DNA from: Mycolicibacterium mucogenicum DSM 44124
GTDB lineage: Bacteria > Actinomycetota > Actinomycetes > Mycobacteriales > Mycobacteriaceae
Assembly (NCBI RefSeq): GCF_005670685.2
Contig: NZ_CP062008.1
Location: 62,001-126,000, forward strand
Length of the DNA stretch: 64,000 nt
Reading direction: 5' to 3'
The position numbers and the translations under genes are program-made. The notes under the pieces are model-generated. The model did no database searches, was not told the origin of the DNA, and saw only the letters and a list, made by a program, of their open reading frames with translations. Positions within the stretch are counted from its first letter, which is position 1; each line of letters begins with the position of its first letter. Positions 9,385 through 17,520 of the stretch are shown piece by piece.

Positions 9385-10925
9385 CCGCATCGGCCGGCCC
9401 CGCAACCGCTGCGCCCGCCGCGGCAGCTGACAATCCGACAAGGCAGTCGACCACCCGGGTCACCATCCTGACCGGTCGGCGCATGACCGACCTGGTGCTC
9501 CCGGCGTCGACGCCGATCGAGACCTACATCGACGAGACGGTCAACGTCCTCGCCGATCTGCTCGACGACACCCCGGCCGACGTGCTGGCCGGGTTCGACT
9601 TCAAGGCGCAGGGTGTCTGGGCGTTCGCGCGTCCGGGGTCGCCGCCGTTGAAGTCCACCGAGTCGCTCGACGACGCCGGGGTTGTCGACGGTGCCCTGCT
9701 GACCTTGGTGTCGGTGAGTCGGACCGAACGCTACCGGCCGCTGGTTGAGGACGTCATCGACGCCATGGCGGTGCTCGAAGAGTCCCCGGAGTTCGACGGC
9801 GCCGCGCTGAAACGGCTTGTCGGACTGGCCATCCCGGTCGCGACGCTCGCAGTCGCCGGTGCGTCGTTGTGGTCGTGGTCGCAGTCCGGCCACGGTTGGT
9901 GGTGGCCGGTCGCGCTCGGTCTGTTGGGCGCGCTGGTGTTGGGCGGCAGCTTCGTCGCCAAGAGCCGCTACGACAACGTGGATCTGTCCGAGAGTCTTCT
10001 CGTGGCGTCGTTGCCGCTGTTGGGTGGCGCGGCCGCATTGGCGGTTCCGCTACCTCGAGGCATCAACGACATGGGTGCGCCGCAGCTGGCCGGGGCGGCG
10101 GCGGTGATTCTGATCGTCGTGCTGGCGACCCGCGGCGGGCCGCGCAAGCGTGCCGTGGTGGCAGCTTTCCTGGCGGTCATCGCGGCCGCGGTGGCGGGCG
10201 CCGCCATCGCTTACGGATATGGCGGGGCGTCGTGGGTTCCCGCCGGTGCCGTCGCGCTCGGACTGATCGTCGTGACCAACGCGGCGAAGCTCACGGTCGC
10301 GGTGGCGCGGATCGCGCTGCCGCCGATCCCGGCCCCGGGTGAGGTCATCGCGAACGAGGAACTGCTGGATCCGGTTGCCGCGCACAGCGATGTCATCGAC
10401 GAAGAGTCGGCGACATGGCGCGCGATCATCGATTCGGTGCCTGATTCCGCGGCTCGCCTGACCGAACGCAGCACGCTGGCACGACAGCTGTTGATCGGCT
10501 TCCTGAGCGCCGGTGTCACGGTGCTGACCTACGGCGCCATCGCGATCGTCGTGCAGGGACACTTCTTCGTGCACTCGCTGATCGTCGCGGGACTTGTGAC
10601 GGTCATCTGCGGCTTCCGTTCGCGGCTGTATGCCGAACGGTGGTGCGGCTGGGCACTGTTGGCGGCGACGGTGGCCATCCCGACCGGCGTGATGATCAAG
10701 TTGGTCTCCTGGGATGCCGACAGCGCCTGGCTGGCGATCGTGCTGTACGTGGGGCTCGCGGTGGTCGCGCTGATCACGGTCGGCGCGACGGACGGCGTCG
10801 GCCGCGTGTCGCCGGTGACGAAGCGGATACTGGAGCTGACCGACGGTGCGGCGATTGCCGCGGTGATTCCGTTGCTGCTGTGGATCGCCGGTGTTTACGA
10901 CAACATCCGGAACATCCGGTTCTGA
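9381..10925 (+). CDS. eccD1: ESX-1 membrane channel component EccD1
   Basis: 514 residues: a ubiquitin-like cytoplasmic N-terminal domain (about 25-110, TTRVTILTGRRMTDLVLP) followed by many hydrophobic helices to the C-terminus, which fits the 11-helix EccD family. The GTG start at 9381 overlaps the espI stop and keeps the whole N-terminal domain. EccD dimers line the inner membrane part of the secretion complex. This gene ends the first ESX-1 transcription unit; a hairpin follows it. Confidence 0.95.
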   Translation: MTASAGPATAAPAAAADNPTRQSTTRVTILTGRRMTDLVLPASTPIETYIDETVNVLADLLDDTPADVLAGFDFKAQGVWAFARPGSPPLKSTESLDDAGVVDGALLTLVSVSRTERYRPLVEDVIDAMAVLEESPEFDGAALKRLVGLAIPVATLAVAGASLWSWSQSGHGWWWPVALGLLGALVLGGSFVAKSRYDNVDLSESLLVASLPLLGGAAALAVPLPRGINDMGAPQLAGAAAVILIVVLATRGGPRKRAVVAAFLAVIAAAVAGAAIAYGYGGASWVPAGAVALGLIVVTNAAKLTVAVARIALPPIPAPGEVIANEELLDPVAAHSDVIDEESATWRAIIDSVPDSAARLTERSTLARQLLIGFLSAGVTVLTYGAIAIVVQGHFFVHSLIVAGLVTVICGFRSRLYAERWCGWALLAATVAIPTGVMIKLVSWDADSAWLAIVLYVGLAVVALITVGATDGVGRVSPVTKRILELTDGAAIAAVIPLLLWIAGVYDNIRNIRF

Positions 10926-10937
10926 CGGGTCCGTTTG

Positions 10938-10969
10938 GGTCGCGCGGCCTGTGACACCGCCGCGCGACC
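10938..10969 (+). terminator. Hairpin after eccD1
   Basis: Perfect 10-base arms GGTCGCGCGG and CCGCGCGACC with a 12-base loop, starting 12 bases after the eccD1 stop. It lacks a U-tract but marks the boundary between the ESX-1 core and the inserted block. Confidence 0.55.
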
Positions 10970-11025
10970 GGCCTGTCGGCGCCCGTACCGTGTCTTGGGT
11001 AGTCAATTTCTAGGGAGTCCACGAT

Positions 11026-12126
11026 ATGTCCGAAAATCACGAGGCCGGCCCGGCGAGTGAGCAGCCGCCGACGGCCGGTGATCTCGAGGAGAAGACCCAG
11101 TTCGTCGATCGGTCGGCGTTCCAGTCGCCGACCGCAGCCGCTCCGGGGACGGGCGACCAGACCCAGGTCGTTCCCTCGACCGCAGCCGCCCCCGAGACGG
11201 GTGACCAGACTCAGGTCGTTCCGCCGACCGTCGCGGCCCCCCAGTGGCAGCCGCCGCAGCCTCCCGTCGCGCCGAACCCTTACGGCCAGCAGGTGCCGCC
11301 CGCGGCCCCGCAGTGGCAGCCGCCGCAGCCGGGCTATCAGCCGCCGCAGCAGCAGTTCGGCCAGCCCGGAGCGCCGGTGCCACCGCAGCCTGAGCAGCCG
11401 TGGAATCCGGCAGGTGCGCCCGTCCCGCCGCCCCCGCCCGGGTTCGGCGCTCCGACCTACGGTGCCCCCGGGTTCGGCGCTCCGGGTTTCGGTGCTCCGG
11501 TCCCGCCGGGATTCGGTCCGGGCGGCGCCCAGCCTGGTTTCGGCGCGCCCCAGCCCGGTGGCTACCCCGGCCCGGGCGGACCGCAGTTCGGCGGACCGGC
11601 CGGTCCGCAGCAGACGCCGGTCGACATGGCCAAGTCGCTGCTCACCAAGGGTGATTCGTTCATCTTCCGGTTGATGACGCGCGGTGTCCGCGGCGAGCTG
11701 ATCCAGCAGCCGTGGTTCCAGAACATGCGGAACAACCCGCAGGGTTCCAACCAGTTCGTCTATCTCGGCTACGGCGGAGCGGTGCTGATCGGGTTGTTCC
11801 TGAGCCTGTTCGGTGGCATCGGATCGCTCATCGCCAGCGTGGTCTGGCTCGGGTTGGCCTACTGCTTCCTGGCCCTCGGCACGAAGCTGGCCGCGCAGTT
11901 CGTGGCCTACGGGATTTGCGGTGTGGGTGCCGTGGCAAGCCTGCTGGGTCTGTTGTTCGGCATCATCGGCCTGGCGGGAGTGAGCAGCAGCCCCTACATC
12001 AGCGGTAGCCTCACGGCGATGCTGATATTGGCTGTGGTGATCAACGGTGTCATCGCAGTTGTTCTGGGCTACATCGGAATTCAGGTCCACAAGGGTATTC
12101 AGAAGATCGCTACCGGTCAGTTCTGA
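11026..12126 (+). CDS. Proline-rich membrane protein with three TQ phospho-motif repeats
   Basis: 366 residues, not recognised as a named family. The N-terminal ~205 residues are Pro/Gln/Gly-rich and cytoplasmic in style. Near the start they carry three similar acidic-TQ sites: EKTQFVD at residues ~22-28 and DQTQVVP twice (~45 and ~62), inside a tandem repeat (PxTxAAPxTGDQTQVVP). TQ sites with V at +3 resemble phosphothreonine peptides bound by FHA domains. A phenylalanine/glycine repeat (GFGAP) follows. The C-terminal ~160 residues hold about four hydrophobic helices. A two-FHA transporter is encoded two genes on and a Ser/Thr kinase nearby, so I infer a phospho-scaffold. It starts 100 bases after eccD1 with site AGGGAG. 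Confidence 0.8.
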   Translation: MSENHEAGPASEQPPTAGDLEEKTQFVDRSAFQSPTAAAPGTGDQTQVVPSTAAAPETGDQTQVVPPTVAAPQWQPPQPPVAPNPYGQQVPPAAPQWQPPQPGYQPPQQQFGQPGAPVPPQPEQPWNPAGAPVPPPPPGFGAPTYGAPGFGAPGFGAPVPPGFGPGGAQPGFGAPQPGGYPGPGGPQFGGPAGPQQTPVDMAKSLLTKGDSFIFRLMTRGVRGELIQQPWFQNMRNNPQGSNQFVYLGYGGAVLIGLFLSLFGGIGSLIASVVWLGLAYCFLALGTKLAAQFVAYGICGVGAVASLLGLLFGIIGLAGVSSSPYISGSLTAMLILAVVINGVIAVVLGYIGIQVHKGIQKIATGQF

Positions 12127-12138
12127 CGGCCCGATGAT

Positions 12139-12172
12139 GAACGGTGCACCCTGACATCGGGGTGCACCGTTC
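12139..12172 (+). terminator. Hairpin after the TQ-repeat membrane protein gene
   Basis: Perfect 13-base arms GAACGGTGCACCC and GGGTGCACCGTTC with an 8-base loop, 12 bases after the stop codon. It probably acts as a terminator or mRNA 3' end. Confidence 0.7.
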
Positions 12173-12226
12173 GCTGTTCTGGAGCTGCCGGCAGGCCATA
12201 GTCTGGACCGAACGTCAGGGGGCACG

Positions 12227-13705
12227 ATGACAGGCGATTTCGGATTGCGGGTGATACGCGGAACGGCGCTGCGACGTTCGGTGGCGGTATGCGCGGTGAC
12301 GCTGCTCGCCGGTTGTGCGCCGACCGTCGCCGGCACCGCGGTGTCGCCTGTCAACGACCCCTTCCACGTCGCCGACCTCCCGGCCAAGGATGGTCCGAGT
12401 GGGTTGCGCGACAACGCGCCCGCAGCGGTCGGCAAGGTGCAGAACACCAACAACAGCGACGTCGACCGACTGGCGTTGCAGGCGATCAACGACATCGCCG
12501 AGTACTGGCAACACGACTACAGCGCATCGGGTTTGAAGGGCTCGTTCAAGCCCATCGAGAAGTTCCTGTCGTACGACGCTCGCGATCGGAACAGTCCGGA
12601 GGCGTGCGAAGAGGACACCGCCGGGCTGGTGAATGCCTTCTACTGCCCCAGTGAGAAGCTGATGGCCTGGGACCGCGGCATCATGGTGCCGACCGGGCGA
12701 AAGTACTTCGGCGACGTCTCAGTCGCCGGTCTGATCGGGCATGAGTACGGCCACGCGATCCAGTACATGGCGAAGCTGGTGACCCGCAGTACGCCCGTCA
12801 TCGTCCGTGAACAACAGGCCGACTGCTTTGCCGGCGCGTATCTGCACTATGTCGCGGCCGGTGATTCCAAGCGGTTCATGATGAGCACCGGCGACGGCCT
12901 CAACCATGTGCTCGCCGGACTGATCACCGTCCGGGACCCAACGCTGGGGCCGCACGACGACGACATGCTCACCGACGGCCACGGCACCGCGCTGGACCGG
13001 GTCAGCGCGTTCCAGCAGGGCTTCACCGTCGGACCGCAAGCCTGCGCGGCCATCGATCTGAACGACATCAAACAGCGCCGCAAGGGCCTGCCGATGGAGC
13101 TCGAAGATGAGCCGACGGACGACGATCACCGGTCCGCCGACCTGCCCATCGACAAGGACACGATCGGCACCCTGGTCGAGTTGCTCGGGGTGATCTATTC
13201 CCCGAAGCAGCCCCCGAAGCTGACATACGGTCCGGCGAAATGCGATACCTCGCAAGGTGATTCGCCTGCTTCATACTGTCCGTCGACGAACACGATCTCG
13301 GTGAACCTGCCCGCCCTGCAACAGATCGGCACACCGGCTGACATGGCCGAGAAGACTCTGATCCAGGGCGACAACACGGCGTTCTCGATCGTCGTGTCGC
13401 GGTACATGATGGCGCTGGAGAACCAGCGTGGAGTCAAGCTGGACGACCCGACGGCCGCGTTACGCACAGCCTGCCTGACCGCGCAGGCCCAGCGTCAGAT
13501 GGCCAAGCCGCATGACCTGCCCAGTGGTGCCAGCCTGCAGTTGACCGCCGGTGACCTGGACAAGGCCGTCGCCGGGCTGCTGACCAACGGATACGTCGCC
13601 ACGGCGGTCGATGGGCAGGGTGTGCCGGCCGCGTTCACCCGGATCGCGGCGTTCCGGGCCGGGCTGGCCACCGACGACGAGGGCTGCTACAAGCGCTACC
13701 AGTGA
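12227..13705 (+). CDS. Lipoprotein zinc metalloprotease (LpqM-like)
   Basis: 492 residues. A signal peptide ends in the lipobox LLAGC near residue 27, so it should be anchored outside the cytoplasmic membrane. The catalytic HExxH-type motif is HEYGH (near residue 174), followed ~22 residues later by EQQADCFAGAYLHY, which supplies the third zinc ligand as in the neutral zinc metallopeptidase (YpfJ/LpqM-like) group. The second half (from ~310) looks like a degenerate repeat of the fold without the motif. LpqM of M. smegmatis, a lipoprotein of this type, is needed for conjugal DNA transfer, a process tied to ESX-1; whether this protein does the same is inference. It ends 13 bases before the FHA-ABC gene. 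Confidence 0.85.
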   Translation: MTGDFGLRVIRGTALRRSVAVCAVTLLAGCAPTVAGTAVSPVNDPFHVADLPAKDGPSGLRDNAPAAVGKVQNTNNSDVDRLALQAINDIAEYWQHDYSASGLKGSFKPIEKFLSYDARDRNSPEACEEDTAGLVNAFYCPSEKLMAWDRGIMVPTGRKYFGDVSVAGLIGHEYGHAIQYMAKLVTRSTPVIVREQQADCFAGAYLHYVAAGDSKRFMMSTGDGLNHVLAGLITVRDPTLGPHDDDMLTDGHGTALDRVSAFQQGFTVGPQACAAIDLNDIKQRRKGLPMELEDEPTDDDHRSADLPIDKDTIGTLVELLGVIYSPKQPPKLTYGPAKCDTSQGDSPASYCPSTNTISVNLPALQQIGTPADMAEKTLIQGDNTAFSIVVSRYMMALENQRGVKLDDPTAALRTACLTAQAQRQMAKPHDLPSGASLQLTAGDLDKAVAGLLTNGYVATAVDGQGVPAAFTRIAAFRAGLATDDEGCYKRYQ

Positions 13706-13718
13706 GGAGAGTGCATTC

Positions 13719-16700
13719 GTGAGCTCCGTCCCGCCGCTCATCGTGACGCTCGGCGGCGCCATGTTCACCTTCCCGCCCGGCAAGGAGGTCACCGTCGGCC
13801 GCGGCGAGGCCTCGGACGTCAGAATTCCTGACGCCGGCCCTGGCGCCAAGCACGTGGTCTCCCGGTTGCATCTGATCATCAGGGTGGACCCCGGTGTCGG
13901 TCAGTGGGTGGCAATCGACAAGTCCCGCAACGGAATCTTCGCCAACCGGACCCGCGTGCCGTCGGCCGTCATCAGTGACGACCTCGTGCTGGCCGTCGGA
14001 GTTCCCGACGGGCCGCAGCTCCACTTCCGCACGGCCACCCAGGTCATTCCGGTCGCCAAGTACCGGCAGCCACCGGCGCAGACGGCGCCCCCGCGCCCGA
14101 CGCAGCCGATCCCTCAACCGCCACGGCCGGTTCCGCAGCCGCCGCCTGCACCGCCGCGCCCGCCTGTGCCTGCTTCCCAACGCTCCTCGGGGCCGCCCAC
14201 CGGCGCCGTCACCATCGGGCGGCATTCGACAGCGACCATCAGAGTCGACGATTCGCTGGCCTCCCGGATCCACGCCTACCTGATGCCCGCCCCGACCGGA
14301 ACCCAGTTGTACGACAACGGTTCGGGCAACGGCACTTTCGTCAACGGTCACCGCGTCGAGGCGGTCACGCTGCGTCCCGGGGACGTCATCACCGTCGGCA
14401 ACACCGACCTGGTGTTCACCGGCGGTACCGCGGTCCAGTCGCGGCAGACGGTTGCGACCGGTGGCATCGAGGTACGCCAGGTCGGCCTCGCCATCGAGGG
14501 CCACCAGCTGCTGACCAACGTGGCGTTCGACGCTCGGCCCGGCACTCTTACGGCGGTGATCGGCCCGTCGGGCGCAGGCAAGTCGACGTTGATCAGGCTG
14601 CTCGGCGGCGTCACCAAACCCACGTCCGGGCAGGTCACCTTCGACGGACACGACGTGCACGCACATTATGCGTCGTTGCGGTCGCGGATCGGCATGGTGC
14701 CCCAGGACGACGTCGTCCATCGGCAATTGACTGTCAGCCAGGCGTTGAACTATGCCGCCGAACTCCGGTTACCGCCCGACACGAGCAAGGATGATCGCCA
14801 CGCGGTGGTGGAGCGGGTGCTCGCTGAGCTCGAGCTCACTGCACATCGCGACAAGAGAGTGGACAAGCTTTCGGGCGGGCAGCGCAAGCGCGCTTCGGTG
14901 GCGCTCGAATTGCTCACCGGCCCATCCCTTTTGATCCTCGACGAACCCACGTCAGGTTTGGACCCGGCGCTGGACCGACAGGTCATGCAGATGCTGCGCC
15001 GATTGGCCGATGCCGGGCGCACGGTGCTGGTGGTGACGCACTCGCTCACCTACCTGAACACGTGCGACCAGGTGCTGCTGCTTGCGCCCGGCGGCAAGAC
15101 GGTCTACGCGGGGCCGCCGCAAGCGGTCGGATCAGCGATGGGTACCCAGGACTGGGCGGACATCTTCGCCTGGGTCTCGGCCAATCCCGACGCGGCGCAT
15201 GCGGTGTTCCTGCAGAACAATCCAGCCGCCAACCGACCGGCCGCGCCGCCGGAACCCGCCGGCCCGCTCGGCGCCCCGGCCCGCACCAGTACCGGCCGTC
15301 AAATGCTCACCGTTGCGCGCCGGCAGTTGCAACTGATCTTCGCCGACCGGATCTACACCAGCTTCTTGTTGCTGCTGCCGTTCATCCTGGGCGCGATGTC
15401 GCTGATTGTGCCGGGGGACACCGGATTCGGGGTGGCCACGGTGGGCCACTCCCCCAATGAACCGAACCAGTTGCTCATCGTCGCCAACATCGCGGCAGTG
15501 TTCATGGGGACCGCGCTGACGATCCGTGATCTGGTTGGCGAGCGCACCATCTTCCGCAGGGAGCAGGCGGTCGGGTTGTCGGCCGCCGCGTACCTCTCTG
15601 CCAAAATCGTTGTCTACAGCGTATTTACCGCCATTCAGACAGCGATCGTGGTCGCGATCGTGGTGATCGGCAAGGGTGCGCCCACCCAAGGGGCATTGCT
15701 GTTGGGCAGCCCGACCCTGGACTTCTATGTGAGTCTGACTGTCGCAGCCATCGTTTCGGCAATTCTGGGTCTGCTGCTGTCCTCTCTGGCGCGGTCCAGC
15801 GAGCAGATTCTTCCGATGCTCGTCGTCGTCATCATGTTGTCGATCGTGTTCTCCGGCGGCATGATTCCTGTCACCGGACGTGTCGGCCTGGATCAGGCGT
15901 CGTGGTTCCTGCCGGGGCGGTGGGGTTTCGCCGCGTCTGCGAGCGTGGTCGACCTGCTGAAGATCGCCCCACTCATGTCGGTCGACGATCAGCTGTGGCA
16001 CCACGAATTGCGTTGGTGGGCGCTGGATATCGGTGTGCTGGTGCTGCTGGGCGCAGTTGCCGGGTTCGTGGTGTACCGCCGGCTTCGGCTGCCGGGTGGC
16101 GGCGCTGAATCGGGTGCGCCGAAAGCAGCGATGATCGTGGGCGCCGTGGTCCTGGCGGTGGGGTTTGTGGCCGGTATGACGTACCTGACCCGCGACTCCG
16201 GAAACCGGCCGACGCAACCGACGGCACCCGCTGCGGTACCCAAAGCGGCTCCCCCGGGGCACCGCATCGATCTGGCGAACCTGCTTCCAGACGGCAAGGC
16301 GGTGAGCGTTGTCATGCAGTCGCCGCCGATGGCGACCGCGACCATCGTCACCGCGGAAACTCCACGGGGTGGAACGGCCACTCCCCCGCCGTGCGCCGGT
16401 GTCGCGGACGCGGGCAGCGCCACGACCGTCGTCCCGGGCTTCACCGGGATGTCGGGTATGGAACTGCACAACCCGGCGGACCCGAACGCATGGGTCGTCG
16501 CATATGCGATTGGCTACCCGGGGCCCCAAGCAGCAGAACGGATCCCGGCAGCAGCGATGTGGGCGGGATGTGCGAATACGGCCATTACGTTCGCGGCCGA
16601 CGGCCGGCCGCCGCGGCAACTGGTCGTTGGTGCGGTCACTTCCGACAAGGGCACTGTGACCGCGGAGTTCACCGAACCGGGGCGCAGCTGTCAGCACGTG

Positions 16701-16805
16701 CTGACCACCAAGGCCGATGTGGTGGTCGATGTGCTGGCGTGCAGCCCGGGCGGCGGCACTCAGGCAGCGGAGCTGGCCAAGCAGATCGCTGACAAAGTCA
16801 GCTGA
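13719..16805 (+). CDS. FHA-FHA-ABC transporter fusion with extra C-terminal sensor-like domain
   Basis: 1028 residues with the Rv1747-type architecture plus an extension. FHA domain 1 spans about residues 5-105 (VTVGRGEASDVRI, SRLHL); a proline-rich linker follows; FHA domain 2 spans ~160-245 (VTIGRHSTATIRV, SRIHA, NGSGNGTFVNG). The ABC domain has Walker A GPSGAGKST at ~282, signature LSGGQRKR at ~384 and Walker B LLILDEP at ~404. An ABC2-type membrane domain covers ~540-790. Rv1747 ends near here, but this protein has one more helix (~803-824) and a ~200-residue exported domain with four cysteines, similar to the lipoprotein encoded next and to the PknH-type sensor. GTG at 13719 is chosen because it gives a complete first FHA domain. 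Likely controlled by threonine phosphorylation; the exported substrate is unknown. Confidence 0.9.
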   Translation: MSSVPPLIVTLGGAMFTFPPGKEVTVGRGEASDVRIPDAGPGAKHVVSRLHLIIRVDPGVGQWVAIDKSRNGIFANRTRVPSAVISDDLVLAVGVPDGPQLHFRTATQVIPVAKYRQPPAQTAPPRPTQPIPQPPRPVPQPPPAPPRPPVPASQRSSGPPTGAVTIGRHSTATIRVDDSLASRIHAYLMPAPTGTQLYDNGSGNGTFVNGHRVEAVTLRPGDVITVGNTDLVFTGGTAVQSRQTVATGGIEVRQVGLAIEGHQLLTNVAFDARPGTLTAVIGPSGAGKSTLIRLLGGVTKPTSGQVTFDGHDVHAHYASLRSRIGMVPQDDVVHRQLTVSQALNYAAELRLPPDTSKDDRHAVVERVLAELELTAHRDKRVDKLSGGQRKRASVALELLTGPSLLILDEPTSGLDPALDRQVMQMLRRLADAGRTVLVVTHSLTYLNTCDQVLLLAPGGKTVYAGPPQAVGSAMGTQDWADIFAWVSANPDAAHAVFLQNNPAANRPAAPPEPAGPLGAPARTSTGRQMLTVARRQLQLIFADRIYTSFLLLLPFILGAMSLIVPGDTGFGVATVGHSPNEPNQLLIVANIAAVFMGTALTIRDLVGERTIFRREQAVGLSAAAYLSAKIVVYSVFTAIQTAIVVAIVVIGKGAPTQGALLLGSPTLDFYVSLTVAAIVSAILGLLLSSLARSSEQILPMLVVVIMLSIVFSGGMIPVTGRVGLDQASWFLPGRWGFAASASVVDLLKIAPLMSVDDQLWHHELRWWALDIGVLVLLGAVAGFVVYRRLRLPGGGAESGAPKAAMIVGAVVLAVGFVAGMTYLTRDSGNRPTQPTAPAAVPKAAPPGHRIDLANLLPDGKAVSVVMQSPPMATATIVTAETPRGGTATPPPCAGVADAGSATTVVPGFTGMSGMELHNPADPNAWVVAYAIGYPGPQAAERIPAAAMWAGCANTAITFAADGRPPRQLVVGAVTSDKGTVTAEFTEPGRSCQHVLTTKADVVVDVLACSPGGGTQAAELAKQIADKVS

Positions 16806-16817
16806 CGGAAGGATCAG

Positions 16818-17519
16818 ATGAACCTCTGGCGTACTGGAATGCTCATCGGCGCCGTAGTCGTTGTGGCGGCGGGTTGTTCGGTTACTGACCGGAAGGTCTC
16901 GGGCACGGCCACGACGGCCGCGGGCACTGCTTCCCCGACGACGTCGACGTCAGCTGTCGCCAAACCGATCGATGATGCCGGCCTGCCGAAGTTGTTGGCC
17001 TCGGCCGCCGACATCAGCGACCTGGTGGGCGTCGCCATGACGCCGGAGGCGATCTTCAGGAAGCCGGATACCAAGCTGAGAGTGGAACCGATTCGCTGCC
17101 TCGAAGCGGTCATGCCGGCGCTCAACACCATTGGGTACTACAGCCGAACGGGTTTCGCGGGGCAGCTTCTTCATGGGGATCACCATGCGCAAGTCGTGCA
17201 GGCGGTTGCCGCGTTTCCCACAGATGCGGAGGCGGTGGACTTTCGTGAGGCGACCACCCGACACTGGCGGTCGTGTCAGAACCAGCAGGCGACCGTCACG
17301 GGCGGTCAGGCGCCCCTGACGTATGCATTGGACAGAGTTGAATTGGTCGATTCGGTCGCGAGCATCCCGGTGTCGGGGATGGCCGGCGATGGGGCCCGAG
17401 TCCCGTGTCAGCACGCGTTGGGTGCGCGCAGGAACGTGATCATCGATGTGCGGGTGTGCGCTCCGAATGTTGGGAACAAGGGGCGCGATCTGGTGGCGAA
17501 GATCGCGGCGGGCCTCTGA
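16818..17519 (+). CDS. Lipoprotein with PknH-like sensor domain
   Basis: 233 residues with lipobox VAAGC at residue ~19. The mature part carries four cysteines in the contexts IRCLEA, WRSCQNQ, VPCQHAL and VRVCAPN. The last two align with SCQHVL and LACSPG of the domain that ends the preceding FHA-ABC protein, so the two domains are paralogous within this locus. The fold resembles the extracellular sensor of the kinase PknH. The start ATG at 16818 has the site GGAAGGA and lies 12 bases after the transporter gene, so the two are probably co-transcribed. The ligand is unknown. Confidence 0.85.
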   Translation: MNLWRTGMLIGAVVVVAAGCSVTDRKVSGTATTAAGTASPTTSTSAVAKPIDDAGLPKLLASAADISDLVGVAMTPEAIFRKPDTKLRVEPIRCLEAVMPALNTIGYYSRTGFAGQLLHGDHHAQVVQAVAAFPTDAEAVDFREATTRHWRSCQNQQATVTGGQAPLTYALDRVELVDSVASIPVSGMAGDGARVPCQHALGARRNVIIDVRVCAPNVGNKGRDLVAKIAAGL

Positions 17520-17520
17520 C

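Noticed and set aside
10774..12495. Minus-strand frame of ~570 codons opposite eccD1 and the TQ protein gene
   Set aside because: Low-complexity Arg/Ala/Gly text complementary to a Pro/Gln-rich repeat; no ribosome site.
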